Notes: generated from the sequence alone by a model not told the origin. Numbered from the stretch's first letter, positions 18,209 to 27,807 are shown. The stretch: 64,000 bases of DNA from CAZHYV01 sp964537055 (GCA_964537055.1 CAZHYV010000004.1:62001-126000); one strand, 5' to 3'. Translations and numbers: made by a program.

Positions 18209-19168
18209 TTACTCAACGGCCCCGGAAAAATCACCGGCGCTCCCTTGCATCAACACCTGGTTGAGACGCTCCTGAAATTCACGGGCAGAAAATGTTCCCT
18301 GACGTTTTAACAGCTGGTTTCGGGCAGCCACCTCAACAAGTGAGCTAATGTTTCTACCCGGCCTTACAGGTATGCGAACTAAGGGCAAAGCTACATCTAA
18401 AATGGCATACCTTCGTTCCTCTGTTCCTAAACGATCATACTCTTCCTCAGGATCCCATTCGACAAGCTCGATCACAAGTTCAACCCGCTTTGCGTCGCGT
18501 ACTGCGGCAACCCCGAATAAATCTTTAATGTTCAAGATCCCCAAACCCCGAATCTCGATATGATGCTTGATGAGGGTAGAACCCATTCCGTATAATTGAT
18601 CAGGAAGGTTTTTCCAAATACGGATGACATCATCGGCGACCAACCGATGCCCTTGTAATACCAGGTCTAAGGCTGTTTCACTTTTTCCAATCCCTGATTT
18701 TCCTAACAGAAGAATTCCTACTCCAAAGACGTCGGTGAGCACACCATGAATCGAAACTGAGGGGGCCAATGTATTTTCTAGGAATTTTGTTACCCGGTTA
18801 ATAAATACAGATGACATGAGGGGGGTGGTCAGGAGGGGCACCCGGTATTCCTCCGCCATCTTTACAAAGTCAGAAGGAACCTCTAAGTCTCGAGTGATCA
18901 CGACTGCACAAGGACGAAGGCTGACAAGCGCTCGGATTCCTGCGATTTGTTGCTCTTTCGGAAGACTGAGTAGGTAGGCATGTTCGGTTTGTCCTAAAAC
19001 CTGTAACCGTTCTGGGTGGACGTGTTTTACAAACCCAGTCAAAGCCAAACCAGGTTTTTGGATGCGAGAGTTTTTAATCAACCCATCAAGCCCCTGCTGA
19101 CCAGCAATTAGACTCAGTGCAAGGTCTGCATCCTTCCCAAGAAGGCGTGTCACGGAAATTCCTATCAT
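18209..19168 (-). CDS. hprK: HPr kinase/phosphorylase
   Basis: Phosphorylates and dephosphorylates the regulatory Ser of HPr. 319 residues, normal length. The N-terminal domain precedes the Walker A motif GKSGIGKS (residues 156-163) and the catalytic His141 in HGVLTDVFGVG. The family signature IEIRGLGILNIKDLFG is present, followed by the C-terminal capping region with VRPGRNISSLVEVAA. Part of the regulatory PTS cluster, 28 nt upstream of the EIIA gene. Confidence 0.97.
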   Translation of the reverse strand: MIGISVTRLLGKDADLALSLIAGQQGLDGLIKNSRIQKPGLALTGFVKHVHPERLQVLGQTEHAYLLSLPKEQQIAGIRALVSLRPCAVVITRDLEVPSDFVKMAEEYRVPLLTTPLMSSVFINRVTKFLENTLAPSVSIHGVLTDVFGVGILLLGKSGIGKSETALDLVLQGHRLVADDVIRIWKNLPDQLYGMGSTLIKHHIEIRGLGILNIKDLFGVAAVRDAKRVELVIELVEWDPEEEYDRLGTEERRYAILDVALPLVRIPVRPGRNISSLVEVAARNQLLKRQGTFSAREFQERLNQVLMQGSAGDFSGAVE

Positions 19169-19322
19169 GTTCTCAGCCTCTTTTTTGAGCTACCTTGTAG
19201 AGAATGATCTTCCATTGCGCTCTTTCGAGAAGGTCATCCCCTTAAGGGAATCAAAATTTGTTCTAACAACCAGGTCTAAGGGATTGCTGAAGCATTTTGT
19301 GTCTTGCATGCGAACCTGTAGA

Positions 19323-19913
19323 CTACGTCGCTCGAGAAGATTCCTCATGGGTGGTTTCAATCAGCCCATACGAACCATCTTGGCGATGATAGACAACATT
19401 AACCTCATGTGTATTTGCATTGTTGAAGCAAAGAAACTGCTCATGCGTCAGGTTCATATGCATGATGGCTTCTTCAACCGTCATGGGTCTTGCGATATAC
19501 TTTTCTTCTTTAATAATCTTTGGCGTTTTTGCAGAGTTGGAAACAGGTACATCCTGGACTTGTTGGGATTCTAGAGTAACAACTTGGTGTCGGATAATTC
19601 TCTCAGGGCCGCTTCTAGGACGATGATCTCGGATACGTTCTTTATACTTCCGTACTTGTCGTTCTATTTTTGCAACAACAAGGTCTATCGAAGAATACAT
19701 ATCTTCAGTGGTTTCTACAGCCTTCAATAAAATCCCGTTGTGAAGAGTAATTTGTACATCAGCAACATGGGAATGGCTATTCTCAAACGAGAGCACTGCA
19801 TGTGCTGAGATAGGGTCGGGAAAATACTTACGAATTTTCTCCAATTTTTCTTGGGTATAAACCTTCACTGCCTCGCTAGGTTCAAGATGACGGAAGGTCA
19901 CAGCGACCTGCAT
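19323..19913 (-). CDS. hpf: ribosome hibernation promoting factor, long form
   Basis: 196 residues: an N-terminal S30AE domain (MQVAVTFRHLEPSEAVKVY...IRDHR) and a C-terminal dimerisation domain (IARPMTVEEAIMHMNLTHEQFLCFNNANTHEVNVVYHR). This is the long HPF that builds 100S ribosome dimers without RMF. The Shine-Dalgarno AAGGAGG (19919-19925) is near-perfect and 5 nt from the ATG. It heads the cluster leading to hprK; in many Proteobacteria rpoN is just upstream, but here a WD40 gene is found instead. Confidence 0.95.
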   Translation of the reverse strand: MQVAVTFRHLEPSEAVKVYTQEKLEKIRKYFPDPISAHAVLSFENSHSHVADVQITLHNGILLKAVETTEDMYSSIDLVVAKIERQVRKYKERIRDHRPRSGPERIIRHQVVTLESQQVQDVPVSNSAKTPKIIKEEKYIARPMTVEEAIMHMNLTHEQFLCFNNANTHEVNVVYHRQDGSYGLIETTHEESSRAT

Positions 19914-20137
19914 TGAATCCTCCTTGTTCTTTCATAGTTAACTTCTCTTCTAACTACACCTATCGAGAGGTTTCGTCAATGAAAGACATGAGGTTTTCGT
20001 AAGAAGCTTACTCTTTTGTCATTCCAAAAGTTTTCTTAACCAGGGCTTTGTCAAAAAGTGGCAGAGTAACAAAGGGATAGATAGCCTGAACGGATGAAAA
20101 CGACCCGACAATTGTATGGCCAGTATCTCTTGTCGAT

Positions 20138-21142
20138 TTACTGGGACCATAAGCTCAGGGCAAAACCATAGGCATGTAGAAGGAACTCATTGCCCGGAGA
20201 AAGTGTGATCATACTTGGTTTCGATATGGGACCGAGATTCAGAGACTCATCGCCTGTATTAACGTTGTAAAAGCGCACGGTCCGCCCAGCAACTGCTACA
20301 GACTCTTCAGAAGAGGATAGGGCTACGGAAAGAACATCTCCATCTGTTTCAATCTGCTGCACCAAATGGCTGTCTTTGACCCGCCATAGGGTCAAAAAAC
20401 TTCCGCTGCCACTAAATAGAAACTCGCCGTGTTTAGAGAATTTGAGGTCCCCTATCGCCTGGGATTTTGTCTGCTTGATCCGCATCCGTTTCCAGGTCTT
20501 GGTATTCCAAATGTCGATGATGCCATTCCTTCTCCCGGCTGCTGCCCATGTTCCCTGATCCGAAAGCACTACTTTGGTCACACACGACCCACCCGCAGAT
20601 AAAACCCGCAAGCGTTTCCCACGGTCTGCATCCCAAAGATAGACAGTCCCTCTATCTCCTCCAGATAAAAGCAACCGGCCGGACCCATCGAACGATAGAG
20701 TGGAAACAAAATCATTCGCTCGATGACCTGTCCATACTTTAAGTTCCTTCTGGGTATTCAGGTCCCAAATGTGAATGTCACGCCAGTCGTAATCATCTGC
20801 ACGCCGAGAGAAGGCAACACGCAAACCATGGGAAAGAGCAATGGCTGTGGAATAAAAGCCAACCCTGATCGATTTTCCGATCTCTTTTCGCGTATGAGAA
20901 TCAAAGGTCCGCACAGCTCCTTTGGACCCGGCAGAGATAAATTTTGTTCCATCGGTGGAGAACGCAATGGCTAAAATTTCCCCATCGTCCGGTAAGTGAA
21001 GAGTCCACGTCCACGGAAGTTGAGGTCCTTCCTTACTAGACTCAGCTGAGGCGGCTCCGATAAGAGGCCCGAGAAAAGCAAAGACAAAGAAGAGGAAAAA
21101 TGGGAGCATGCGGAATCGGGTTAATTTCATGATTAAGGCCAT
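20138..21142 (-). CDS. secreted WD40 beta-propeller protein
   Basis: 334 residues. The signal peptide ends near PLIGAASA, so the protein is exported to the periplasm or beyond. About seven WD40 repeats follow, with blade endings such as VRTFDSHTRK, IHIWDLNTQK, VYLWDADRGK, IDIWNTKTWK and LTLWRVKDSH. There is no enzymatic domain, so it probably acts as a protein-binding platform. Start may be the ATG at 21142 or the one at 21130. Divergent from the symporter gene. Partner unknown. Confidence 0.85.
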   Translation of the reverse strand: MALIMKLTRFRMLPFFLFFVFAFLGPLIGAASAESSKEGPQLPWTWTLHLPDDGEILAIAFSTDGTKFISAGSKGAVRTFDSHTRKEIGKSIRVGFYSTAIALSHGLRVAFSRRADDYDWRDIHIWDLNTQKELKVWTGHRANDFVSTLSFDGSGRLLLSGGDRGTVYLWDADRGKRLRVLSAGGSCVTKVVLSDQGTWAAAGRRNGIIDIWNTKTWKRMRIKQTKSQAIGDLKFSKHGEFLFSGSGSFLTLWRVKDSHLVQQIETDGDVLSVALSSSEESVAVAGRTVRFYNVNTGDESLNLGPISKPSMITLSPGNEFLLHAYGFALSLWSQ

Positions 21143-21258
21143 ATTCGTGCCGGAAATCTTATGCTACTGGAAGGGCTCTGTCAAAAAGAACGAAGGACAA
21201 AGTGATGTTAACATTGATTCTGTTGGCTCCGGATAAATTTTGGTATAAGTTATCCACC

Positions 21259-22515
21259 ATGCAAGCAGCCTTCTCTGCCGATTCATCATCAAAAAAGCCC
21301 TCATCCTTTAAGTTGAACCTTACCTTTTGGATTTTTGTTGCCCTCTTCATTGGAATTCTGCTGGGCCGTTTTTTCCCAAGCTTCTCCTCGTACTATCAAA
21401 TGGGGAGTAAGTTGTTCGTCCGCCTGATCAAGATGATTGTGGCCCCTCTGGTCTTCTCATCGCTTGTCGTCGGCCTTTGTGGAGCGGGAAGTAAGCACGT
21501 AGGAAGGTTATTAGGAAAATCACTTCTTTGGTTCTGGGTTGCTACTGCCGTGGCCCTTGCCATTGGGTTAGGCACTGCCAACCTGCTTAAACCAGGGCAA
21601 GGAGCCGTCAAGGACCCGAAAGCCACCTATGAGGCCCCTAAAGAGCCCCCGAGGCCCTTTATTGAGCAAGTGGTTCCAGAGAGTATTGTAAATGCCCTTG
21701 CGAATAACTCTCTTTTGCAAATTGTCTTTTTCTCTCTCCTTTTTGGACTGGCCCTTGCTGCCATTGGAGAAAAAGGGAAGCCTGTGGTGGATGTCTTGCA
21801 AAGCGTAAGCGAAACCATGTTTAAGGTGACCGAGTATGTGATGTACGTGGTACCAATCGGGGTCGGAGGGGCTATGGCCTATACCGTAAGTCGTTATGGG
21901 CTTACGGTGCTTGTCAATTTAGCCAAACTGGTAGGCTCTTTGTACCTGGCTCTGTTTGTTTTTGTTCTTCTGCTCCTCATCATTGTAAAGGTCACCACTC
22001 GAGTGAGGATCATAAATATTTTGAAAGAGATCCGTGATTCTCTGCTTGTCGCATTTTCGACGGCTTCTTCGGAATCAGTACTGCCCAAAGTCATGCAATC
22101 GATGGAAAAGTTGGGCGTACCTTCTCGCATTGTCCGTCTGGTCATTCCTACTGGATATAGTTTCAACCTAGACGGAACCACACTTTATTTATCACTGGCA
22201 GCAATCTTTATCGCCCAAGCCTCAGGAAAATCGTTCAGCCCCTGGCAGCAGATCGTGATGATGGTAAGCCTGCTCATTACGTCAAAAGGTGTAGCTGCTG
22301 TACCAAGGGCAAGCTTGGTGGTTTTGGCCTCAACCTGCTCGGACTTTGGTCTGCCGGTTGAGTGGATCGGAACCATTCTGGGGGTAGATGCACTGATGGA
22401 TATGGCGAGAACCAGCGTCAATGTGATGGGGAACTGTATGGCATCGGTAGTCGTAGGACACTGGGAAAATGCTCTGCCCAAGCACTCGCCACTTTATCAG
22501 AAAGAGGCTGCGTAA
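21259..22515 (+). CDS. dicarboxylate/amino acid:cation symporter (DAACS family)
   Basis: Inner-membrane Na+/H+-coupled carrier for glutamate/aspartate or C4-dicarboxylates. About 418 residues from the ATG at 21259 (an in-frame ATG at 21202 would add 19). Family signatures: FSTASSESVLPKVM (HP1 serine-rich tip), PTGYSFNLDGTTLY (TM7), LLITSKGVAAVPRASLVVL (HP2) and DALMDMARTSVNVMGNCMA (TM8). The NMDGT-like motif reads NLDGT. In this family that position has Met in GltPh and differs elsewhere; substrate cannot be assigned. Convergent with the downstream lipoprotein gene. Confidence 0.95.
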   Translation: MQAAFSADSSSKKPSSFKLNLTFWIFVALFIGILLGRFFPSFSSYYQMGSKLFVRLIKMIVAPLVFSSLVVGLCGAGSKHVGRLLGKSLLWFWVATAVALAIGLGTANLLKPGQGAVKDPKATYEAPKEPPRPFIEQVVPESIVNALANNSLLQIVFFSLLFGLALAAIGEKGKPVVDVLQSVSETMFKVTEYVMYVVPIGVGGAMAYTVSRYGLTVLVNLAKLVGSLYLALFVFVLLLLIIVKVTTRVRIINILKEIRDSLLVAFSTASSESVLPKVMQSMEKLGVPSRIVRLVIPTGYSFNLDGTTLYLSLAAIFIAQASGKSFSPWQQIVMMVSLLITSKGVAAVPRASLVVLASTCSDFGLPVEWIGTILGVDALMDMARTSVNVMGNCMASVVVGHWENALPKHSPLYQKEAA

Positions 22516-22540
22516 GCTGAGCCTCCAAGGTAAGCTAAGG

Positions 22541-24613
22541 CTACCAAGTGTACGTCGGGCTCTTTGCGCTATCGTTGAAAAAAACAAAGAGGCGGTTTTG
22601 TTCTCTAAAGCCTATCCACCCATGAACCAAAACGTCCTTCTGCCCATCTCCATCAAAATCACCTACCAGCGGCGGAAGACACCCTGCCTCTTCAGAAAAG
22701 CTGACTCGGCTTGTTCCCTCATCGTACCCATCGTCCTCCAAGCTAGCAAAAACGACGAGGCCGTTGCATGCGGGAACATTTTCAAGCTCCAATATATCTG
22801 GATATCCATCCTCTGTGATGTCATCGATGGCAGTCGTCCTCAGATTTTCCAACCGTACTTTGGCAGACCTTAAGGTTCGGAGATTTTTCTGCTCATCAAG
22901 GGCAAGAATATTGGCCCGATAAGATAATAGTGTAGAAGAAAAGCCACTTTTTTCCCAGGAAAGTTGGTTTAAATCGATCGCAAAAAGGGCGGGTTTCGCC
23001 TGATGCATATAGGATTTCACAACAAACCCGTCGAATACACCTCCTGCGTCCTTAGGCTGATAGTCCACAGTCGAGAATTGAAACCCTCCACGCTCTTGCC
23101 CTAAGACGAGTTTTACAGCTGCCCGCGATTGAAAGATCAGATCTTCCTGCCCATCTTGGTTGATGTCTAATACATCCACGAATTCGCTATCTTTCAGGAA
23201 GCCGCTTTTATCATCCCCTAGCAGGGTGAGAGGACTAAACTCTCCAGGTGTCTTGGTACCCCACATGACGCCCCATTGTGGACGTGAAAGAAAACCTGAA
23301 AGAACAAAGAATAGATCCCTTTGACCGTCATGGTTAATATCCAATACTTTGGTAGCAGAAACAGGCTGTGGAAAGGGATAATTCGGAATTTTTATTTTGG
23401 TAACTCCCATCAAGCTACTCGTTAACAGAAGAATGTACATCTCCTCTTTATCATCACTTTTCGTGCGCACGAGCAGATCAAGATAACGATCACTGTTGGC
23501 ATTCATTGGAACCAGTTCAACAATAGGATCTGCCATCGAAAGAATAGCGCTTTTCTTAAGCTTCCGATCTGCATCTCCCCAAAAGATCTGAAGTTGCTTC
23601 TCTCCAACAACAATAGCATCACTTTTTCCATCTTGGTCGATATCCTTCACAAGTACTTGGGAAATCCGTTGAAAGTCGGGGGTTAAAGTGAGTGGTTCTT
23701 TTGCGAGAGTGACTGTCTTTCTTAGGAGGGGATAGCTTAGATTTTCAATTGATGGGAAATGTTTCAAATAATAAGAAGGATATTCACGATCCTCTTTCAT
23801 CTTCGAGAGAAGAGGTGGAAGGGAATAGATTGAGTAAAATTTACTCTCCATTGCTCCAGCAATAGATGCTACTTCATCTCTTTTAAAATACGTTTGGTTT
23901 TCGCGACGGTTCCCCTGCATAAAGCCCCATAGGAGTCCAATTTCCCAACCACAAGGACCATCCATACCGACATCTGCCCTTGGAAGGAAGGGAGTGAACT
24001 CTGGTAAATAGACCTGGTGCTGACCTGTCTCACTATGTCTGGCTTCATGAAGCAGAAGCGTAGCCATCTCAACCGCATCCCCTCGCTCCTCTCTTAACCT
24101 CATCTCCTCATTCTTATTGAGAATTTCCGCTGGAATAAGCTCCTCTCGGTTCTCACAAATATGGATCGCCTCCGGGGTATAGTAAGACGTATTGGTAAGA
24201 GAGTTGCATCCGTACCGTATCTCTAATGATGCGTTCAGAATATAATTGAACATTTCTTGGTTCAGATTCTTATCTGGGTCCCGAACAAATCGTTCATAAA
24301 AATCAAACATCCCGGCTTCTTTTATGGTACCAAGCCCAAACATTTTTTTATCTTTGGGAAAAGCAAGGGGGCTCGTGAGTAAAAGGTGAAGCGCTCTGAT
24401 TATATCTTGCTTCTCTTTTGGATGAGCTTCAAAAGAAGCTACATCGATCGGCGCCATCCGTGTGATTACCTCATCGCAACCGTGAGTCAACTCCCCCTGA
24501 CAAGTCCCAGTTGCGGTAATTTCACTATAAAAATCCTTCTGGCAGGCCACAAACAGGAAACTGCTGAATATTGAAAAAATCCACAAATCGTATTTGTTCA
24601 ATAACATGATCAT
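22541..24613 (-). CDS. lipoprotein with metzincin-like HExxH motif and FG-GAP repeats (paralogue A)
   Basis: About 690 residues. The ATG at 24613 gives a leader ending in SSFLFVAC; an in-frame TTG at 24643 is the alternative. The N-terminal half (to about residue 290) carries TLLLHEARHSETGQHQVYLP: HExxH with a third His 10 residues after the first, the metzincin spacing HExxHxxxxxH, but with Gly one position late (normally HExxHxxGxxH). A Cys pair in YGCNSLTNTSYYTPEAIHIC precedes it. The C-terminal half has at least five Ca-binding D-x-(D/N)-x-D-G-x-x-D loops (DIDQDGKSDAIVV, DINHDGQRDLFFV, DINQDGQEDLIFQ, DITEDGYPDILEL, DFDGDGQKDVLV) of the FG-GAP/VCBS type, so a beta-propeller. Last gene of a three-gene run with the OMP-like gene and paralogue B. 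Confidence 0.85.
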   Translation of the reverse strand: MIMLLNKYDLWIFSIFSSFLFVACQKDFYSEITATGTCQGELTHGCDEVITRMAPIDVASFEAHPKEKQDIIRALHLLLTSPLAFPKDKKMFGLGTIKEAGMFDFYERFVRDPDKNLNQEMFNYILNASLEIRYGCNSLTNTSYYTPEAIHICENREELIPAEILNKNEEMRLREERGDAVEMATLLLHEARHSETGQHQVYLPEFTPFLPRADVGMDGPCGWEIGLLWGFMQGNRRENQTYFKRDEVASIAGAMESKFYSIYSLPPLLSKMKEDREYPSYYLKHFPSIENLSYPLLRKTVTLAKEPLTLTPDFQRISQVLVKDIDQDGKSDAIVVGEKQLQIFWGDADRKLKKSAILSMADPIVELVPMNANSDRYLDLLVRTKSDDKEEMYILLLTSSLMGVTKIKIPNYPFPQPVSATKVLDINHDGQRDLFFVLSGFLSRPQWGVMWGTKTPGEFSPLTLLGDDKSGFLKDSEFVDVLDINQDGQEDLIFQSRAAVKLVLGQERGGFQFSTVDYQPKDAGGVFDGFVVKSYMHQAKPALFAIDLNQLSWEKSGFSSTLLSYRANILALDEQKNLRTLRSAKVRLENLRTTAIDDITEDGYPDILELENVPACNGLVVFASLEDDGYDEGTSRVSFSEEAGCLPPLVGDFDGDGQKDVLVHGWIGFREQNRLFVFFNDSAKSPTYTW

Positions 24614-24651
24614 AAAATCCCCCACAGGCTTGCTCGCCTCCAAAGGGATCT

Positions 24652-25500
24652 TTAAAATAAAAATCCCGTTGTCAATCCTACAAAAATTCCTTCAAGCAAT
24701 GTCTTGTTCCCTGTATTGTAAAGAATGTGATACCGAGCATCACCTTGCAAATAGAAAAACATAGGTTTACTTACGGGTAATTTTGGAGCAAACCTTAGTC
24801 CAAATTCAAACCAAGACTCAGAAAGAAGACTCCCAAAACTCCCCGGCGCATCCGGTCTTCCATCTCCACTTTTGCCAACGGATACATCTGATGACAGCTC
24901 TGCAAAAAGGCTGAAGGATATTTTTTGATTTCCCATCTTGACGTCGCATCCAGGCGCGAGACCAAGCAGATGGATTCCTGTAAAGGGCTCAGACGTCCCA
25001 AATGCCCTCCAGCTTTTTACCCCTACTGCTTGTCCCCGAATGCCACAGCCTCCCTCTGCCCATTGATTCTTGCGGCGGAATTCTACCTTGCCATGACCTA
25101 GAGACACAACGACCAGAGATTCTGTGTCCATCCGCTTTGGGTTCCGGAAATAACGAATCACTCCCCCTCCCCAGGATAGCCACTCTTTCGCCTGAAATCG
25201 AACTATCGTGGTTTCAACACTTGCGTAAGGGATGTAGTGTTCATAATCGTTTGGACCAAACGCCAGTCGAACCTTTGTTTCGGCAGCATGGCACTGAAAC
25301 TTGCCACATAGCTTGGGAAAATCAAACGCCGCCCCAAACTGGGCATCCAGCAAAAATCCTAACTGGGTTCGTTGAGGAATCACCAAGAGCCCTACCCCTA
25401 CCTTGGTTTGCTCCCAGGTAGCTGCGTGTGTAGGAGAAGACTGCATACACATTATGATCACTAAGCAGGTTGAAAATAGGCAGACAGAAATTTTCCTCAC
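24652..25500 (-). CDS. putative outer-membrane beta-barrel protein between two paralogous lipoproteins
   Basis: 282 residues, family not recognised. A signal peptide ends near SPTHA. The mature part alternates polar and hydrophobic residues in many short strands (for example YASVETTIVRFQ, SLVVVSLGHGKVEF, ISFSLFAELSSDV, WFEFGLRFAP), has no hydrophobic helix, and ends with Phe, all consistent with an outer-membrane barrel. Four Cys occur as LCGKFQC plus GGCGIRG and APGCDV. It lies 99 nt after the stop of paralogue B and 38 nt before the start of paralogue A, all on the minus strand. Confidence 0.65.
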   Translation of the reverse strand: MRKISVCLFSTCLVIIMCMQSSPTHAATWEQTKVGVGLLVIPQRTQLGFLLDAQFGAAFDFPKLCGKFQCHAAETKVRLAFGPNDYEHYIPYASVETTIVRFQAKEWLSWGGGVIRYFRNPKRMDTESLVVVSLGHGKVEFRRKNQWAEGGCGIRGQAVGVKSWRAFGTSEPFTGIHLLGLAPGCDVKMGNQKISFSLFAELSSDVSVGKSGDGRPDAPGSFGSLLSESWFEFGLRFAPKLPVSKPMFFYLQGDARYHILYNTGNKTLLEGIFVGLTTGFLF

Positions 25501-25599
25501 AGGTCTTTTATAGCATGATTCCCGTCTTTGATTAAAAGAAAATTTTTCAAGGCTACAGCATACCTACGTGGCTGATCCTTCTCACAGCTTGGCTGTTGC

Positions 25600-27633
25600 T
25601 CACCAAGTATACGAAGGGCTCTCTTTCCCCTCATGGAAAAAAATAAAGACCTGCTTCTTACTGGTGAGAACGGCAATATCTTTATACCCATCCCCATTAA
25701 AATCTCCCACGATAGGAGAAGCCGAAAGGAAGGTGTTCTCCGAGCTTTCTGCATTAAGCAGAGGAATATTTTTATCAAGATACCCCTCTCCATTCATGCT
25801 TGTAAAAATTTTTATTTGAACTCCATTATACGTCCTCTGAGAAGATAAAATCTCGGGATACCCATCTCCTGTAAAGTCGTCAACGGCAAAGTTTATATTT
25901 TTGCCAGGATTCTCGCCTGATGTCTGTGAATACAAGGTGGATTTTTTCATAGGCTCCTGGGAGATAGGAACCGGAAGCGCGTTCATGGTTTGGATGAAAA
26001 AGGGCCCCTTCTTACCTGCTAGTTCTGTTACTGCACTTTCGTTGATAGAGATAAGAGGATATTTTTGGCCTTGGCCTAAGTAGAAAAGAAAGAACGCTCT
26101 TGCCTCTGTGGAGTCTTGAGAGAAGGGATCTATCTTCTGGAAGTGAAATTTCTGCCCCGAGGCACCGAGCCCTAGGATCACACTGGTTTGTGAGCAAAAA
26201 ATAAGATCCTCATAACCATCTTGGTTGATATCACTTAGGGTATGAAGCACACTGTCCTGAAGTAGATCCTCTGCATCCCACCCCCATAAAGTGAGAGGAT
26301 GAAATTCTCGAGGGTTTTGAGATCCTAAACGCACACCCCAGCTCCGATCCGAAAAGTAATAGAACAGATCTTTCTGTCCGTCTCTATTAAGGTCGGCAAT
26401 CTTTACAGAGAGGATAGACGGCCGCTCCACGTCAGCGGCAACTTCTATAAGGTCTGCCGATGATTCTTTCCCCGCGATCGGAAGAAAGTACGTTTTCTCG
26501 ATTGAGGTAATTACAAGACCTCGATACTGAGGATCAGCATGGTCGAGGAAGTCGACGTTTGTAATCTCTTCTTCCATTTCAATCTTCTGCCCCCCTTCCA
26601 AGGTACGATTCGTGCTGCCAAAGAGAACCTGGATTTCCTTCTCACCTACCACGACGAGATCAAGCGTTCCGTTATGATCGATGTCTTTCCCAAAGCCTTT
26701 CTCAGTTACTTTTTCTACTTCGCTTGTAAAAGATTGTGCTTTATCTGGGAATACAACCATTGATATCATTGAGGGATAATGCAGACTTTCCACAAGCGGA
26801 AAATTCCTACGGTAGTCCTGGAAGAATGTCTTTTGCGAAACAGGCGGTAGAAATACCTCGGGAGGCGCAAAAATATAACCAAATCTGGTTTGCAATCGGT
26901 CAATCAGTTTCTTCAGGGTATCCCGGTCAAAATAGGGCACCTTGGCCTGATCATTTCCATGAAAAAATCCCCATAATAGCGCAGCTTCCCAGCCAAAGGG
27001 ACCATCAAGTCCCACATCTCCTCGGGGTACAAGCGGAGTCGAGGAGGGCACGTAAACTTGGTGCTGCCCTGTCTCGCTATGTCTCGCTTCATGGAAGAGC
27101 AAAGTTACTGTCATAATAAGATTTTTCTCCTGGGTCTCGTCAGAGATATTCTTTGTTTGTTGCTCGGTAAAACAAACATGGATCGCCTCGGGCGTGTAGA
27201 AAGAAACCCCTGTCACCGAGTTACATTCATACCGAATTTCTTGGGCTGCATTAAAAATATAATTGAGGATGGCTTGGTTGATGGAAGGAGTGGGCTCTTT
27301 TACAAAGCGCTGATAAAAATCATTCATGCCTGCCTCCTGCCATGTGCCTAATCCAAAGATTTTTTTATCCTCTGGAAATGCAATCGGTGCGGTCAGAAGC
27401 AGATGAATCGCTTTCACCACTCTTTGTTCAGCCCCAGGATGGTCTACAAAGGATTCCAGATCAAGAGGTGCATTCGAAACAATCGCCTGGTAACAATCCT
27501 CGGTAAGTTCTCGTCCACAAGTCCCCGCTTCAACAATGTTTGTATAATAGTCTTTCTTACAAGAACTGAGGCCATAGCTCATAGAAAAAAGTCCTAGAGA
27601 CAAGAGAATCTTGATGGGGAAAGATTTTATCAT
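25600..27633 (-). CDS. lipoprotein with metzincin-like HExxH motif and FG-GAP repeats (paralogue B)
   Basis: 677 residues. The signal ends in the lipobox LSSC (lipidated Cys25). AGGA precedes the ATG at 4-5 nt. The zinc motif FHEARHSETGQHQVYVP has H181, E182, H185 and a third His at 191. Other blocks shared with paralogue A: KKIFGLGTWQEAGMNDFYQRFV against KKMFGLGTIKEAGMFDFYERFV-like text, the Cys motif CNSVTGVSFYTPEAIHVC, and DVGLDGPFGWEAALLWGF. FG-GAP-type loops: DIDHNGTLDLVVV, DLNRDGQKDLFYY, DINQDGYEDLIFC, DFTGDGYPEIL, DFNGDGYKDIAVL. Probably first gene of the three-gene run. A protease is the best guess from the motif; a structural or receptor role is possible. Confidence 0.85.
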   Translation of the reverse strand: MIKSFPIKILLSLGLFSMSYGLSSCKKDYYTNIVEAGTCGRELTEDCYQAIVSNAPLDLESFVDHPGAEQRVVKAIHLLLTAPIAFPEDKKIFGLGTWQEAGMNDFYQRFVKEPTPSINQAILNYIFNAAQEIRYECNSVTGVSFYTPEAIHVCFTEQQTKNISDETQEKNLIMTVTLLFHEARHSETGQHQVYVPSSTPLVPRGDVGLDGPFGWEAALLWGFFHGNDQAKVPYFDRDTLKKLIDRLQTRFGYIFAPPEVFLPPVSQKTFFQDYRRNFPLVESLHYPSMISMVVFPDKAQSFTSEVEKVTEKGFGKDIDHNGTLDLVVVGEKEIQVLFGSTNRTLEGGQKIEMEEEITNVDFLDHADPQYRGLVITSIEKTYFLPIAGKESSADLIEVAADVERPSILSVKIADLNRDGQKDLFYYFSDRSWGVRLGSQNPREFHPLTLWGWDAEDLLQDSVLHTLSDINQDGYEDLIFCSQTSVILGLGASGQKFHFQKIDPFSQDSTEARAFFLFYLGQGQKYPLISINESAVTELAGKKGPFFIQTMNALPVPISQEPMKKSTLYSQTSGENPGKNINFAVDDFTGDGYPEILSSQRTYNGVQIKIFTSMNGEGYLDKNIPLLNAESSENTFLSASPIVGDFNGDGYKDIAVLTSKKQVFIFFHEGKESPSYTW

Positions 27634-27807
27634 AGGTCCTCACACAGCGATGTAGTCTTAGATAGAAGGCAGCGGCTTTATTGTACACCAAATCGCTTAG
27701 AATTTTCTATGAAAAGAAGGTTTTCCGGGGAAAGGATGGGCGGGAAACAAAGCACTCCCAAAATTCGATTGAATTCTCCCACGAATCCGCTATTCTCTTA
27801 GCCACGT

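Noticed and set aside
20030..20137. Sigma-54 promoter upstream of hpf
   Set aside because: The minus-strand text TGGCCATACAATTGT has GG-N10-GT rather than GG-N10-GC and lies about 200 nt from hpf, so it is not convincing.
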